A DNA stretch of 64,000 bases, from positions 105,956,198-106,020,197 of the forward strand of contig OX377202.1 in NCBI GenBank assembly GCA_947396885.1. The letters run 5' to 3'. The translations under genes were made by a program, and so were the position numbers. The notes under the pieces are model-generated. The model did not search any database, had not been told where the DNA came from, and worked only from the letters and a program-made list of their open reading frames with translations. This document shows, piece by piece, positions 33,678-45,616 of the stretch (position 1 is its first letter; every line of letters starts with the position of its first letter). Source of the DNA: Heligmosomoides polygyrus polygyrus (Eukaryota; Nematoda; Chromadorea; Rhabditida; Heligmosomidae).

Positions 33678-34795
33678 TATCCCAAGCACATTTACGCGGG
33701 AAACTCTAACCTGCATGCCAATGATCGACTTTCCCATTGTTTTTCTATACTACAGGGACCGCTCCCAATGCTGCAGAAGTTACCCAGGAGCTTTACTATC
33801 TGAAGAAGAAAGCAGCATCGTTTAGTAGCAATAAGTTGAGCAACAGGTGCTCCGAGATAGATGGCCGACAAGCTCCCAATACATTGCTTCGCTGGATACT
33901 ACAGCACCAGCTGCGAGTAACTGGTCGCCTGGAAGCAGGCAGCAGCTACAAGTTGAGCTCCGTAGGCGCTTGACAGCTGTCTCAGGGGTTGCAGATGAGA
34001 GTTGCGGCCTGTTGTGTGCATATAATGGGGTCTACAACCGTTGTTCCTACTTTCTGCTTCTTTGGTGGAGTTAGAAGAAACTGCATGCTACTTAAGAATT
34101 GATGGTCCTTGAGAAAAAATTAATTAAAACCTAGGTCGTTGAAGCTGGAGAAATATATGAGCGTTTCAAGAAAGTTCAGCTTCTTCTTCTTTGCTTTGTT
34201 TCGCGGAATTTTTACGTTACCTTAGCTTCGTTTTCAGCTATTTTTTTATGGATAATGTAGAGTTGCAACCTTATTCTTTTAGAAAGAAATCAATAGAAAG
34301 TGTTGAAAAGGGTGCTCTATTGAGCTCCAGAAGGTTCGAGACCGTTCCCATTCTATGCATCGTTAGGCTTCTCTCCAAAAAAGTCCACTTTCCTCCTCCC
34401 ACCAGCGACGAAGAGAAAGTTTTTCGCGAATTGTTTGGACGTACGGGCGACATTATTGCTAATGGACCGTGAGCGACGAGCAACTCGAGTTCGCAACGAC
34501 GCCCTCCACTGCCCCCGCCCCTCTCTCCCCTCTTTTGCTGTTCTATTCTTCCTTTTCCTCTGGTGGTCGAAAGGAAACTGATAGTCATTGCTGATTTTTT
34601 AAAATAATATTTAACTCGTTATTCAGGAAGGAAGAGATTTAGCGGATTCCGAAGCTGAGCTAATGAGGATGTCTTGAGTAGGAGGATCATCTAAGTATAG
34701 CTGAATAGGCGATTTGAAGTGGCTAGGTGTTGATAAAAATAAAGAAAATTTCGATTCTCTGCCCGAAAACATATTCGAAATAACAATCTCTGCAA
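33678..34795. other. Non-genic stretch
   Basis: Open frames near 33737-34074 and 34191-34472 overlap on both strands and show no motif or splice pattern. No repeat was recognised. Confidence 0.3.
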
Positions 34796-35165
34796 GGTTT
34801 ATAGAGATAGGTTCATTTTTGAGGCGCTCTTGAACAAATCGCTGGTTTAATTACCCAAGTTTGAGGTACTTTAACATCTAACCCAATTCACATTGTGGTT
34901 CGACAAATTTTGGTTTATAGAGAGGTTTATAGAGATAGATTCATTGTTGAGGCGCTCTTGAATAAATCGCTGGTTTAATTACCCAAGTTTGAGGTACTTT
35001 AACATCTCACCCAATTCACATTGTGGTTCGACAAATTTTGGTTTATAGAGAGGTTTATAGAGATAGGTTCATTTTTGAGGCGCTCTTGAACAAATCGCTG
35101 GTTTAATTACCCAAGTTTGAGGTACTTTTAAAGTCCAACCAAACCCAATTCACATTGTGGTTCGA
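34796..35165. repeat. Tandem repeat, 128-bp period, ~2.9 copies
   Basis: GGTTTATAGAGATAG starts at 34796, 34924 and 35052. Each unit contains GAGGCGCTCTTGAA, GGTTTAATTACCCAAGTTTG and CCAATTCACATTGTGGTTCG. The third copy has a small insertion. The GGTTTAATTACCCAAGTTT phrase is the dispersed family E end. Confidence 0.92.
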
Positions 35166-35272
35166 CAAATGTTGGAAACCTCTCCTCAAATCGCTGCTTT
35201 TCTTTTCTAATTCTGTTTCTGTCCCCGCTTCTGAATTCTGGCATCTCCATCACTTTAGTTTTTTTTTGTAAA

Positions 35273-35586
35273 AAAACTTGTATCTCCGTCGAAAACAGTG
35301 TACATACTGTGCTTTCTCTTGCGATTGCCGCCGCCAATTTTTATACTCTAAAGGGAAGCGTTTTGCCGCAGAAGTCTATAGTATCGATCAATGTTGTTTT
35401 ATCGATCGATGTCGATTAACCGTTCCGAATCTTGTCCAGATCGGTCTGGTATCTATCTGAGCAGAGATCTCTTCGCTGTTCCAGAGTCTGTGGAGAATCT
35501 TTCCATCGGCAATTAATTTTGCGCGGACGCAGTGGCAGACGGACAGACGCGCATCTTGGCGGTTTTATACGCATATAGTAGGAGTT
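35273..35586 (+). mobile_element. Dispersed element ending ATATAGTAGGAGTT, copy 1
   Basis: It matches 50825-51166 along its length: GTCGAAAACAGTGTACATAC, CTTGCGATTGCCGCCGCCAA, TTTATCGATCGATGTCGATT, GGCAATTAATTTTGCGCG, GACAGACGGAC and the shared end. No TIRs or coding region. A short non-LTR or Helitron-like non-autonomous element is possible; the mechanism is unknown. Confidence 0.8.
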
Positions 35587-35589
35587 AAC

Positions 35590-37135
35590 ACAGGTGTGAA
35601 GTATGTACATGCTGCTGGGGTCGTCTTGGGTTGGATCCCCGGCTCAGGTCAGATCATCCTTTCATATTTGCCATTTAAGGCCCAGAAGACGTGGAATTTT
35701 TTTTAAAGCAGGAAATATGTACGTCTAGTTCTTCCTTCCTGTGAGTAACATTGCACTAAGGGTTCTGCTGCGTTTCAACTTTAGAAACTCGTCAGATCTG
35801 CTTTTCTGTGTCTATCTATCAGTGGCAGCATCTTCTTTAAAAAAAAATTCAGAATAAAATGTAAAAAAACGGGAATTTAGCTTCCGACCTATTATAGAGA
35901 CGACTTCAGAGCTAAGAAAACTGAGTGACAGCTTCATCTGGACGTCACCTTGCTTTAATCGGTACCGAGAGGGTCGTCATCTATCAGCTGAAGCAAGTTT
36001 AGGCCTAGCCTCCGGAGACGGGCCTAATTCTGACGACGTATAGTTGTTGCTTCCGGATGCGGCCGGTCACTAATCGCTGTCTAATATCCGGCAGGCGATT
36101 TACGACCTTTGCCACGCATGTTCGGCGGTGGTTCTTCATGGCCGGACGGCGACCGCACTCAACAACGAGTCCCCGGGGAGGCATCGGAACCGACCGACGG
36201 AGCGATTCTCGACCTCTCCTCAACTTAGCACCCGCCTCCTGACTCGAAGACGTCCGCCGGGTTTTTCGCTGCTCGTCCTTCAAGTGTTTTCTGGGACTTC
36301 CGGGTGTAAGTAGGCTGGAGGACTAGGCCCAGGCAGCTTCTGGAGGCACTTTCTTCAGCAAGGAGATGGATGGTCCTTCGCTTCCAGAAGACCTGGCGCT
36401 CCGACCTCCGTCCGGCTCACGTACGTCGCCGTCTCGATGTCTCGTTCGCGTGCCGTCCTCTTCCGTTAATAGTTGCTCCTCGCCGAGCGTTTCTCACGAG
36501 ACGTCCGTTGAAAGCAATATCCTGACGGCTCGGATTCGCTTTCCGGACGCGCTGCCGTTTCCCTCGCCCCGCTGGCCGTGAGGCGGAGTGGAAGGGAAGC
36601 TCCCAAATGGGGAGCCTTATTGTTCCAGCAGTAGCCCCGGCTGGAATGCACTTTCAGCCGGTGACGACGTCCAGACGACCGGACGACTTCTCCATGGCTG
36701 CACGCACCGAGGCGTATTAATCAAGGTGTTCAGCACGTAGCCGGCATCGGCTATTAGCCGAGTGCAAGTCGTTATTATAGTCGTCTGAAGGTCGCCTTCG
36801 ACTTCAGAATTACCACTTCTAGCCGTAGGTAGCCATTTTCAGCCGTAGATTAATGAGCCTGTAAGTCGAATCTGGATTCTTCAGGACAACATATGACTTA
36901 AGCTGACCGAATTCACAAAAATTGCCTTCGATTTCGTCGATACGTCTTTACAACCGCGGCGATTTGTTTATTTTTTGTTTACTTGTTCGTTTTCCGCTTG
37001 TTTTTGGGTCTTATGTTTTGTCCTCTTGAAGCGCTCCGTGTGTCTCGAGTCAATTGTTTGCATAATTTTAGGTATATATGCCCCCCCCTCGACTAGGATA
37101 GGTACAATTTATGCGTTTTGTATGCGTTTCATAAC
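35590..37135. other. Mixed stretch without a recognised gene
   Basis: GGGTTGGATCCCCGGCTCAG near 35629 is a degenerate tRNA B box. 36000-36700 is GC-rich with open frames on both strands (for example 36366-36581) but no domain or splice pattern. 37081 has a solo family G end (CCCCCCTCGACTAGGATAGG). Confidence 0.35.
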
Positions 37136-37276
37136 GACTAAGCCGTAGTTTATACTTGCGCCGCCGCGGCACCACAATCGCCACAGATATCGATTTTCCG
37201 CGCCGTACGATCGATACCTATTCCGACCATGTTGCCGCGCTGCGCAGCGGCGCAACCATAAACTATGGCTAAGTCG
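37136..37276. mobile_element. Family C palindromic element
   Basis: CGACTAAGCCGTAGTTTATA and TATAAACT-like ATAAACTATGGCTAAGTCG are inverted. Inner arms are CGCCGCCGCGGC and GCTGCGCAGCGGCG, and the core contains ATCGATTTT and GATCGATACC. A partial relative, 37338-37415 (GCGGGGTTTACACTTCAG, GACGATCGATCG), follows. Confidence 0.8.
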
Positions 37277-37514
37277 TTCTTGTCGAACTGTCATAAGTTT
37301 GAGTTCCGCCTTCGCGAAGATTTTTGCGCCATGACTAAGGCGGGGTTTACACTTCAGTCGACAAAAGCTGCAAATATCGATTAGACCGCGCAGACGATCG
37401 ATCGATTAATGGGCGCTTGCTTGTTCATGGCCTTTCCTCTGTTTTTCATATTTTTTACCATTTTCTCCTTGTTCTCTATTGACTTTTCGATTTTTCGCAA
37501 AGCTCCAAATTATT

Positions 37515-37690
37515 TAAATTGTTTTTTATGTGCATGGGGGCAGTGGGTAAAAGGCGCTGACCCAGTGACCGTGTACTGATCACTCCAGGTTCGATTCCTC
37601 CCCAGTGCAAGTCAATTTCTTGATTTCTCTGGGAAATACATAGTGTCAGGCTTAAGCAAGGAAGGTAGTGACCTCGCTTTTCCATTACAC
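37515..37690 (+). mobile_element. tRNA-like SINE of a second type
   Basis: GCAGTGGGTAAAAGGCGCTG with a B box CCAGGTTCGATTCCTCCCC about 45 bases on. The flanks GCATGGGG and CCCCAGTGC could pair imperfectly as an acceptor stem. A body with TCTCTGGGAAATACATAGTG follows. It is unlike the main SINE family. Confidence 0.5.
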
Positions 37691-37819
37691 TAAAGAAAAA
37701 ATAGAATAAAGAAAAGTGGAAGCGAAAAACATAAAATTACAAATTTTCCTTCAGACGAACCTTTTTTGTTATAATACCTTCCCTGATGGCTCATAAGCAG
37801 CATTATTTTCGAAGATATG

Positions 37820-39045
37820 CAATTACCTCAAACTTGGGTAATTAAACCTTTCCGTCCTTTACCGTCAAGCGTTTTCAGCTCAGTTATAGAGAGATCGTAG
37901 GTACGTTTAAAGTGCTTATGCGATAACACGTAGGTTTAGAATCCACGGCGCATGCCAAAACGCAGCCTTTCTTCCCACCGAATCCTAAATAATTCCCTAA
38001 ATAGGTCGAAAGTCTTAGTAAATTTGTGCAGAAGTAGAGAACATGGCGCACTCCTAAGAAAGTGACTATCTCTAACCTCTAAGCGTTACTTATTCTCCTA
38101 TATCATTGTTCTTCCTTGAGCATCGGACCAGGTTCTACATATGCATTCAAGGTGATAAGGGATGCATGGCGCATCTCCTGGCGCACAGATCTGTCCTAAT
38201 CGGGGGGGGGGGGCACACTGTGTCACATGCGTCTCTTTCCCTTTCCCTGAATTTGTTCGAAGATTTCAGTTGCTGAGTTACGAAGGCTTTAGGATAAATT
38301 CTGGAGAAGGGCGAGGCGACGTCCCGTGGTTAGATGTACACGCTCCGGCTGCCCCGCCCGATTAGGATAGGTCGGTCTTTCCACTGAACACCGGCATTTT
38401 CATACAAGTGAACGCACGGCGCATATTTTAGTCACATCTTCAACCGATTTCGATTCGGTACACCAGGTCATCATCGACGAGTTGTTTCCTAGGGGTAAAG
38501 CATTGCCTCAAACTTGGGTAATTAAACCTTGTCTTCCTTTACCGTCTAGTGTTCGCAGTAGCATTTTTTCCAAATGATATAGCATTACCTCAAACTTGGG
38601 CAATTAAACCTTTCCGCCCTTTACTGTCAAGTGTTCGCAGCTCAGTTATAGAGGTCATAGTGGTTCTCAGGTGCCTCTTCCAGCTTTCCATGTAGGCCAC
38701 ATTAACGACTAGTACCGTTTCGCTTTTTTCAGAGTTGCTTTGCCACCATATAACGCCTTTTTTGGGAAACTTCTGAAAGCAAAGAAGAGAGAGGATTACA
38801 GCACTTCTCAAGCGTTCTAGTGCTCTCAGTGGGAGACGCGCCTGAAGACCACAGCGACCTCTACAATTGGACTGCGAACGGCAAAAGAAGCAAAGGTTTA
38901 ATTACCCATGTTTGAGATAATGCTCTATCATTCGGAAACAATGCTGCTGCAAACACGGTACACGCCCAGGCAGTCGATACTTGAGCAGCATTGTTTCCGA
39001 AGAGTACTACCTCAAACTTGGGTAATTAAACCTTTCCTGTATTTA
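37820..39045. repeat. Family E ends (AAACTTGGGTAATTAAACC), several copies, plus dispersed motifs
   Basis: Family E phrases lie at about 37830, 38509, 38590, 38896 (reverse) and 39007. The 38895-39035 pair forms an inverted repeat of about 50 bp (CATTCGGAAACAATGCTGCT against AGCAGCATTGTTTCCGAAG). A solo family A right end is at 38686-38712. Four GCATGGCGCAT-type motifs are present between 37940 and 38420. Confidence 0.75.
38187..38375. mobile_element. Family G inverted-repeat element with a poly-G tract
   Basis: The left end CTGTCCTAATCGGGG expands into a run of G, and the right end is CCCCGCCCGATTAGGATAGG. A GGATGCATGGCGCATC motif lies just outside the left end. Confidence 0.72.
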
Positions 39046-40245
39046 CTGCCAAGTCAACTTCGCAGCTCAGCTATAGAAGTCAGAGATGCTTTTAAAATGG
39101 AAAAGGGGATTTCAAGCCGAAACTGCTGCTCCGTCGTCCTTGCCAGCCATGTGAGGTCGGTCGGTCCACCAGCCCCGTAGAGGTTACGGCCGGCGACCAG
39201 TCGTGTGACTTCGGTCACAAGACAGGGGGAACCTCGTTACGCTGACGTATTCTCCTCTTCGTCCCGCCTCATTTTTCGCTGGCTTTCTACCCGTTTTTTT
39301 TCGCAGGGCACTTAGCGTGTTTTAGTGAATAATCCTACCGTATTCTTAGCTAATTCGCCTCCTTTTTCCATGTTCTTCGAAGCGCTTCCGTAGGTGTCGA
39401 ACGAGCTGAACCGGCAGGCGCGCTACGGTGTGTCGCGTTTTTCGCCATCGCTCATCCGGCGGCGCTCTCATTTATCTTCGCGTTGTCCGCACGTCTGTAA
39501 TACAGTCCATGTAGAGCACCTCTATCTGAAGATCCGATCGTTCAGATTACGCGCTCGAATCCCGTCGCGACAACCCCGTCATGCTTCGGATCTACGCATT
39601 GGTGGTGTGAATGCGACTGCTGGGATCTCATTCCGTGGAGTCTTTTCCGTCAAGAAAAGAAGAAGTCGTCAGTTCGGGCGGTTTTTGGCTCATTCCAGGA
39701 AACGGTTCAGTTTGTTTGACGACTAATAAGCTGAAGACGTTGCTCTGGAAGGGTAACTGACGATCCATTCCAAAGGCCTGAACTTCGTCTACGAACCATC
39801 GATCGTTCGTTAAGAAGTCATACTCTCTTCCTTGCTTTCGGAAGTTTGCCTACGAAGGCGTTCTAAGGTGGCCGCCAATATGGCCTACATGGACAGCTGC
39901 AAGATGCGCCTGAGAACCACAATGGACTCTATAACTGAGCTGCGAACACTTGAAAGTAAAGGACGGAAAGGTTTAGTTGCCCAAGTTTGAGGTAATTACA
40001 TATCTTTCGGAAGCAGTGCTGCTGCAAACACTAGACAGTATAGGCAAAAAAGGTTTAAGTACCCAAGTTTGACGTAATGCTATACCCTTGGGAAACAATG
40101 CATCGATGATGACGTGGTGTACCAAGCCTAAATCGATTGAAGATGTGACTACAGTATGTGCCTCCTGCAAACTGCGCCACGTGTTCACTTGTATGAATAG
40201 GGAAACGGACCTATCCTAGTCGGTAGGGGCAGCCTTATGTTATAC
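39046..40245. other. Mixed repeat remnants
   Basis: A solo family A left end (GCCGCCAATATGGCCTACAT) at 39870 and reverse family E ends at 39972 and 40048. An open frame at 39394-39726 is Arg-rich and contains a B-box-like CGCTCGAATCCCGTCG, so it is not taken as coding. Confidence 0.4.
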
Positions 40246-40442
40246 AGTACTTGTCGTTAATATGGCCTGCATCGGGGAAGCGCCAGCTAATCACGACCAA
40301 TCAGCGCATCGACCAAATACACGCCAGCCATTCACCGTACCGATCCTGTGCATTGCATTAGGTGGTACGCGCGCGCTCGATGAGGCCTGATTGGCCTCAA
40401 GTGTTCTGCCTCTTCCAGGTAGGCCACATTACCGATTATTAC
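40246..40442. mobile_element. MITE family A copy
   Basis: AGTACTTGTCGTTAATATGG left and TAGGCCACATTACCGATTA right. Interior CCAGCTAATCACGACCAATC and GCATCGACCAAATACACGCC. Confidence 0.82.
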
Positions 40443-40565
40443 AAACTAAGCTGTCGAATGTCTCGAAGGAACTCCTAACGTATGCCCCTAAGATACGCAG
40501 TCGATTGACCTTCCACAAACTGTTGCCATAAGCTAAAGTAGTTTTTCAAGACTTTTGCCTCATGA

Positions 40566-40707
40566 CTAAAGCGCCGTTTATACTTCAGAGTCCGAGCGGC
40601 GCGACTTTATGTAAGCCACCAATATTGATTACACGCCGCAGGCGATCGATATGGCTGACATTCAGGACGACGCGCCGTCCGGGGACCGATGTATAAATCC
40701 TGCTTAA
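40566..40707. mobile_element. Family C element, decayed
   Basis: GCGCCGTTTATACTTCAGAG at the left and GATGTATAAATCCTGCTTA at the right, with GGCGATCGATATGGC in the core. Confidence 0.65.
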
Positions 40708-41384
40708 CATCCGAGATTCTAAAGATTTAGGCAGGTCGTGCACGAAATCACAGGCAATCGCTGCGGGACCACGGGAACGCCCCGCAATCAATAGGAGAGA
40801 GAAGTTTATCAAGGGTGCTATAACCATTTTTTATTAGTTTCCTGCAATTTTTAAATTGCGGCTTCCTGGACAGTTTTATTACCATTCTTCGTATTTGTGG
40901 ACTTCTTTATTACGGTTTCTCATGTCTTTCTATGCTTTTCTCTGAATTTTATTTATTTATTTATTTATTTGCACTCGAGGGTTTTTTATGCCTTTAGAAT
41001 TGTTGTAGTAGTTTCAAATTTTTCTTTCTTGCTTTGAGTAGTTTGCCAGCAAGACGCTGAGTGTGGCTCTAAAAAGCAAAATGGTACTTGTCGGTAATGT
41101 GGCCTACGTGGCGGGGGAGGCAAGCCAGGAAATGAATGAGATAATTGAACAAGCAAAATAACTTCTAAAGAGCAACAGATGAATGTCAGAATATCGGAAG
41201 CCTATTTTTTCTTCTATTTGTTGTTTTATATTTTTGTTTATTTTAATTTTAGTGTTTATTGACTGCGTTGTTTACGATTGTCCTTCAAAAGAAAAACCGA
41301 AAAAACGCTGGAGAAACGGGCAAACGTTAAGGAAACCGAAAATGGACGGAGTCGTCAACGCTGAAACCCCGGGATATGCGGGTT

Positions 41385-41665
41385 GGATGGTTTGGTGAGG
41401 TATACGATGGATGCCATTATGGGGCATCCATCTTATACCTCACCAAACCAATCGCGGATCCATCGTATACCTTACCGAACTAATCACGAATAATCATACC
41501 CGTCATGGGGCATTCATCGTGTACCTTACCCAACCAATCGCGGATAATCATACCCATTATGGGTATACCTTACCCAACCAATCGCGAATAATCGTACCCG
41601 TCATGGGGCATCCATTATATACCTTACTCAACCAATCGCGTACGAATATCAATCTCTGTATACCT
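41385..41665. repeat. Tandem block of ~55-65-bp units (CCAACCAATCGCG, CATACCC)
   Basis: ACCTTACCCAACCAATCGCG followed by ATAATCATACCCGTCATGGG recurs about five times. The first part folds as GTGAGGTATACGATGGATGC against GCATCCATCTTATACCTCAC. The composition is like family D subterminal sequence. Confidence 0.8.
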
Positions 41666-42090
41666 ACGAGGGTTTCGTTACCCCTATCGCGAGACTGACG
41701 GATCCTATTCCTCTTTAGATACATAGGGAACTCAAATAAGCAGTCAGTAAGCACGAAAGTATTAAAAAATACATGGGAGACTTGGAAAACTTGGGAAAAC
41801 CCGACACTATCAGTGGCTGCGCTTGATTGATTAAAGTGGGCGGAGCATTCTGGTGGTCTCGCAACGATCGCCTGGCACGGAACGGGAAACTCGTCCAATT
41901 TGACAAACAACTCGTATCGATCTTTGGAATTTTGGGAGAACCACAGGGAAGGAAGGCGGACTTTTGAAAATGGTTTTTATGTGCTTTTTTATCAGGACCG
42001 ACTATTCTAACGCACAAGCTAGCTTCCGATAGGACACCAAGCCAATTCAACCACGTAAGCTCCTGAATAGAGAAGAATTTCGGTACTAAC
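41666..42090. other. Non-genic spacer
   Basis: No repeat or exon recognised between the CCAATCGCG block and the family C element at 42091. Confidence 0.3.
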
Positions 42091-42238
42091 TATGGACCTG
42101 TTCATACTTCGCGGCGGAAGCGATGGGGTCGCCCAGGCTGCACGAGCACTCGGCACCAGCATCAGTCGACCTGTATGCACTGCACTAGCGGCCCAGTCGT
42201 TCCCGCCGCTCCCATCGCGAAGTATGAACGGGGCCTAT
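42091..42238. mobile_element. Family C palindromic element (GAAGTATGAAC type)
   Basis: GGACCTGTTCATACTTCGCG pairs with CGCGAAGTATGAACGGGGCC. The interior GCGATGGGGTCGCCCAGGC is not clearly palindromic. Confidence 0.8.
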
Positions 42239-44321
42239 CCCCTTCTGTCTAGATTGTATCGTAAGCGCCGCCATCAGACTATGTGTGGGTCCTGCGACGA
42301 TTGCCTGCGCGCTCGATATCACTGATTCACGTCGAAATTAGGCGAGGCTCGCGGCTATCGCTGCCAGATCATTTCGTTTCCTTGACTTTAGAAGTGCTGA
42401 GCGAGCACTTGGTGTAGCCCGGGCGGATTCTGGCGGCCCAATGGCTTCGCTGGAGTCGTTCAAAGTTGCGTCCGTCTATTCCTACCGGTGTCTTCGCTAT
42501 CACTTAACCCTTATTCGCCTCCGAGTCGCCGATGTGGAACCAGTTTTCAGCATAAATAACGCCTCCCTCCGTGCTGGCGAACAAACATCTGTCCATTAGA
42601 GACATACGTGGTGGTGTCCGGCGGCCCGGCCTTGTCGCTAGGACTCGAGCATTTTCAATTAGAATGCCTTAAACGGCTGTGTTTTTAGGGGCGGGGTTGG
42701 ATTGTTGGACCAATTTATCCTCCTAGCCCCGCCCTCTTCGGGTGTTAATTCTATTCTCTGAATCGGTTTCTCCAGGAAATGGTCTATGTGGGTCTCGCTT
42801 AGCTTGTCTAGAATATGTCCAGCATCGTCTTGTCTTCAGATCCCGCTTTTCTATCAGCGATTTCATCCAGACAACACATGAACGAGACATTTTTCGTCAC
42901 CGTGATGATGTTCGACAGTGAAGCGGCCACTATTTTCGCGACGCATCGCTAATGCGTTAAAAGAACCGGTTTTTTTTCAACTCTGCATTGGAAAAGAAAA
43001 CTCTCGTTCAATATTCCCGTAGTAGCAGTGGCTCTACGTGGTCTTTGGGGCTGCGCCGCGTATTCGAATATTTTGACTGTTCTTATTTATTGTGTAAATA
43101 TGTAGACTTAGTGGTTATTCAGGTCCGTTGGATGTCTGTCTTACACCTTCAAATGGATTTTGGCTCTTGAATTATAGGCTTCTGGGTTATTCAGCGTCTA
43201 TTGTACTATTCGATTTTTTTAGATTCTTGCAGCTATAATTTTAAAGAAATATTAATTCGTTTTACTAATTAAATTTTTATCAACTTTTTATTTTTTTAAT
43301 TTTTTTTAGACTTTTAGACTTGGGAGGGCGCAGCGCACATGCTAATTTATTTCATCACTACTCTGAAGAGATATTGATTTATTTTACTAATTTAATTTCT
43401 ATCAACTTTAATTTTTTTTATAAAAAAATTCTTATAAATTCTTAAAATTCTTTATAATTTTATAAAAAAATTTAGATTTTTCTTGTCTTTGAAGAAGAAC
43501 ACGAGTTTGAGTCTTTGAAGAAGAACAAGGAACAAGCAAATATGTAGATACCTCAGCTACCACATAACATAACTAAAGGGGTTATTAATTTTTTTTAAAT
43601 TCATTTTCTTTTTTTTTTTCATTTTCACTCAACTTTTTTATTTTTATTTTCACATCATAGGATAATATTGGAGAGACAATAAATTTTTAATTAATTTATT
43701 CCATCTACCTTAATTTTTCAAATCTACTATTTACTATTATTTAATTTTTTATTGCTTATTATTTAAAAATTTAATTTTTATTTAAAATTTATTTAGATTT
43801 TTACACTCTAGAAAACCTCTGTCTTCCAATGAATCCTTCTTAAGGACTCTGTTGAAAAAGGTGATTTCGTTTACGATTAGGGGGACTATGGTGCCGGCTG
43901 CGGCGGTTACCTGCAGGTGAATTTTCGGTGAACTGGAAGGATAACCAGCTGTTATGTGAAATCCGCCTATAGGTGACCGACTTTTCGCCGGTAGTTCAAC
44001 AAGATTGTGCATGCTTATAATTTAGTGCTTTTTACGTTTTTTTTAAAATACAAAATACGCCACGTCATACCGCCTATTTTCTTTTTCTTTTTTCTTCTTC
44101 TTCTTCTCATCATTCTCGCATACCCGCAGTAAACCGTTAGTACTTTCGTGGTCATCCTTACTTACTGCTGAGATAACCTGCTCTTACCATGGGAAAACCC
44201 CGTTACTTATGGAAGAAGAGCTCACCTGACAGCAGCAGAACAAGGAACCGGATGCACGGCGCAATCTAGAAAGTTTTGTGGATGGATGACCTGTTTCTTT
44301 GGTGATTAGCCAAGCCTCCTG
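42239..44321. other. Unique and AT-rich stretch, no gene recognised
   Basis: 43200-43800 is a T/A-rich low-complexity block with a partly repeated AAGAAATATTRATT / TTTAATTTYTATCAAC phrase (43245 and 43365). A motif match GGATGCACGGCGCAATC is at 44251. Confidence 0.35.
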
Positions 44322-44510
44322 GTCCTTGTCGCGAATGTGGACAGCATTGGGAGGTGGGCACGCAGCAGGCAACCAACACGCATCGAATGAAATTGGCGGT
44401 CAAAAAGGGCGTGTACGGTCAGCGCCCTGATTGTCCAGCGGTGGTCTGATTGGTCATAATCGGATGACGCGCTCCTAGCTATCGATGCTGCCCACTTTCG
44501 CGACATGGAC
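44322..44510. mobile_element. MITE family B copy
   Basis: GTCCTTGTCGCGAATGTGG and CCCACTTTCGCGACATGGAC form the ends. Interior CAGGCAACCAACACGCATCG and CGCCCTGATTGTCCAGC. Confidence 0.85.
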
Positions 44511-45606
44511 TGTTTCTGTTAGTGGAAGGTCTTATCAGCCGAAAGCGTTCTTATATCCAGTATCCCTTTAGGCTATTTATTCAGCGCAACCTGTGCCAGA
44601 CTTCCGACCAAGAATTGTTTCATTAAAGAACGCTTACGAGCGTTCCAAGACAGCACTTCCTCATTCGAGGCGGGCGGGCGCCGGCTTAATTAGGCCGCCG
44701 GCGAAATCCGTTTTTCTTCAGCCGCGGAGTTTATGACCGTGCAGAACGACGGACATCTTCTGTCCTTCGGCTTCAATTACCAGAATGCCTTAGAAGGCCT
44801 TTTTGTTGCCATCCAGTGCGCAGTTCCTTGCTATTCTGTAGAAAGGTACCCTGCCTGGAATTATCTACCGAAACCGATGAGCGCTGTAATTCCCAGCCGT
44901 TTTATGAACGACATCGTTGAAACTTCCGGTTTGGACGTATCGCATAATTGCTGTCGACTATTTAATGGCTGTTTTTTATGCAACAGTCAATGGAGTCTCG
45001 AAGTCACTGCGAGTAAGGCATTAACTGACGCACCTGCTAGCATAGGTGTGCGGATGGTGAGGGATACATGGAGCAGTCGGGTGGAGATGGTACTCGCGCT
45101 GGCACGAATCGATGGCACTACCACTGCCTTTTAGTTCCGTCACAGTAGGGAGTCCGAATGAATGGTTGACTTGGTTTGCACAAAATCTGACCTCCTGCTG
45201 CTTATAGTATAGTACTATAGAAGCCAGTCCGTGTTTTGTATTCTGATTTTTTTTTCGAAATCCTTAATCTTGGTATCTTAATATTCCTGTGGTTCTGCAG
45301 CGATGACTAGAGAGTTTGCGGACTAGCAATATCGATCGTGTACGCCGTCTGATCGATATTAGCGACTTTCATAACGTCGCGCCGCTCGGCAACTGAAGTA
45401 TAAATTGCGCCTTAGTCTTGAGGAAATAGTCTTTAAAAAATACGAAAACTAATGGCTCACGTAAAAGTGAACTACTTGGTCTATCCCGATGGGCGAGATC
45501 AACACTAAGCACTTTATTCAAGAAAGCTGTCTGAGGTTTCACGCAAGAAGTTCGATACCAGTCAATCGATATTAAGTTTAAGAGTTTAGTAATAAAAGGT
45601 ACTGTA
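44511..45606. other. Stretch with one unexplained open frame
   Basis: 44733-45134 (plus) is open for 133 codons with ordinary amino-acid composition but no motif, no conserved splice context and no recognised family. The rest is low-copy sequence up to the family C half-element and the RTE target site. Confidence 0.2.
45325..45414. mobile_element. Family C half-element
   Basis: ATATCGATCGTGTACGCCG core followed by a right arm with CGTCGCGCCGCTCGGC and GAAGTATAAATTGCGCCTTA. The left arm is lost. Confidence 0.65.
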
Positions 45607-45616
45607 AGTAACTAAA

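Noticed and set aside
37528..37607. Functional tRNA gene
   Set aside because: A and B boxes are present, but the arms do not fold into a full cloverleaf and a SINE-like body follows.
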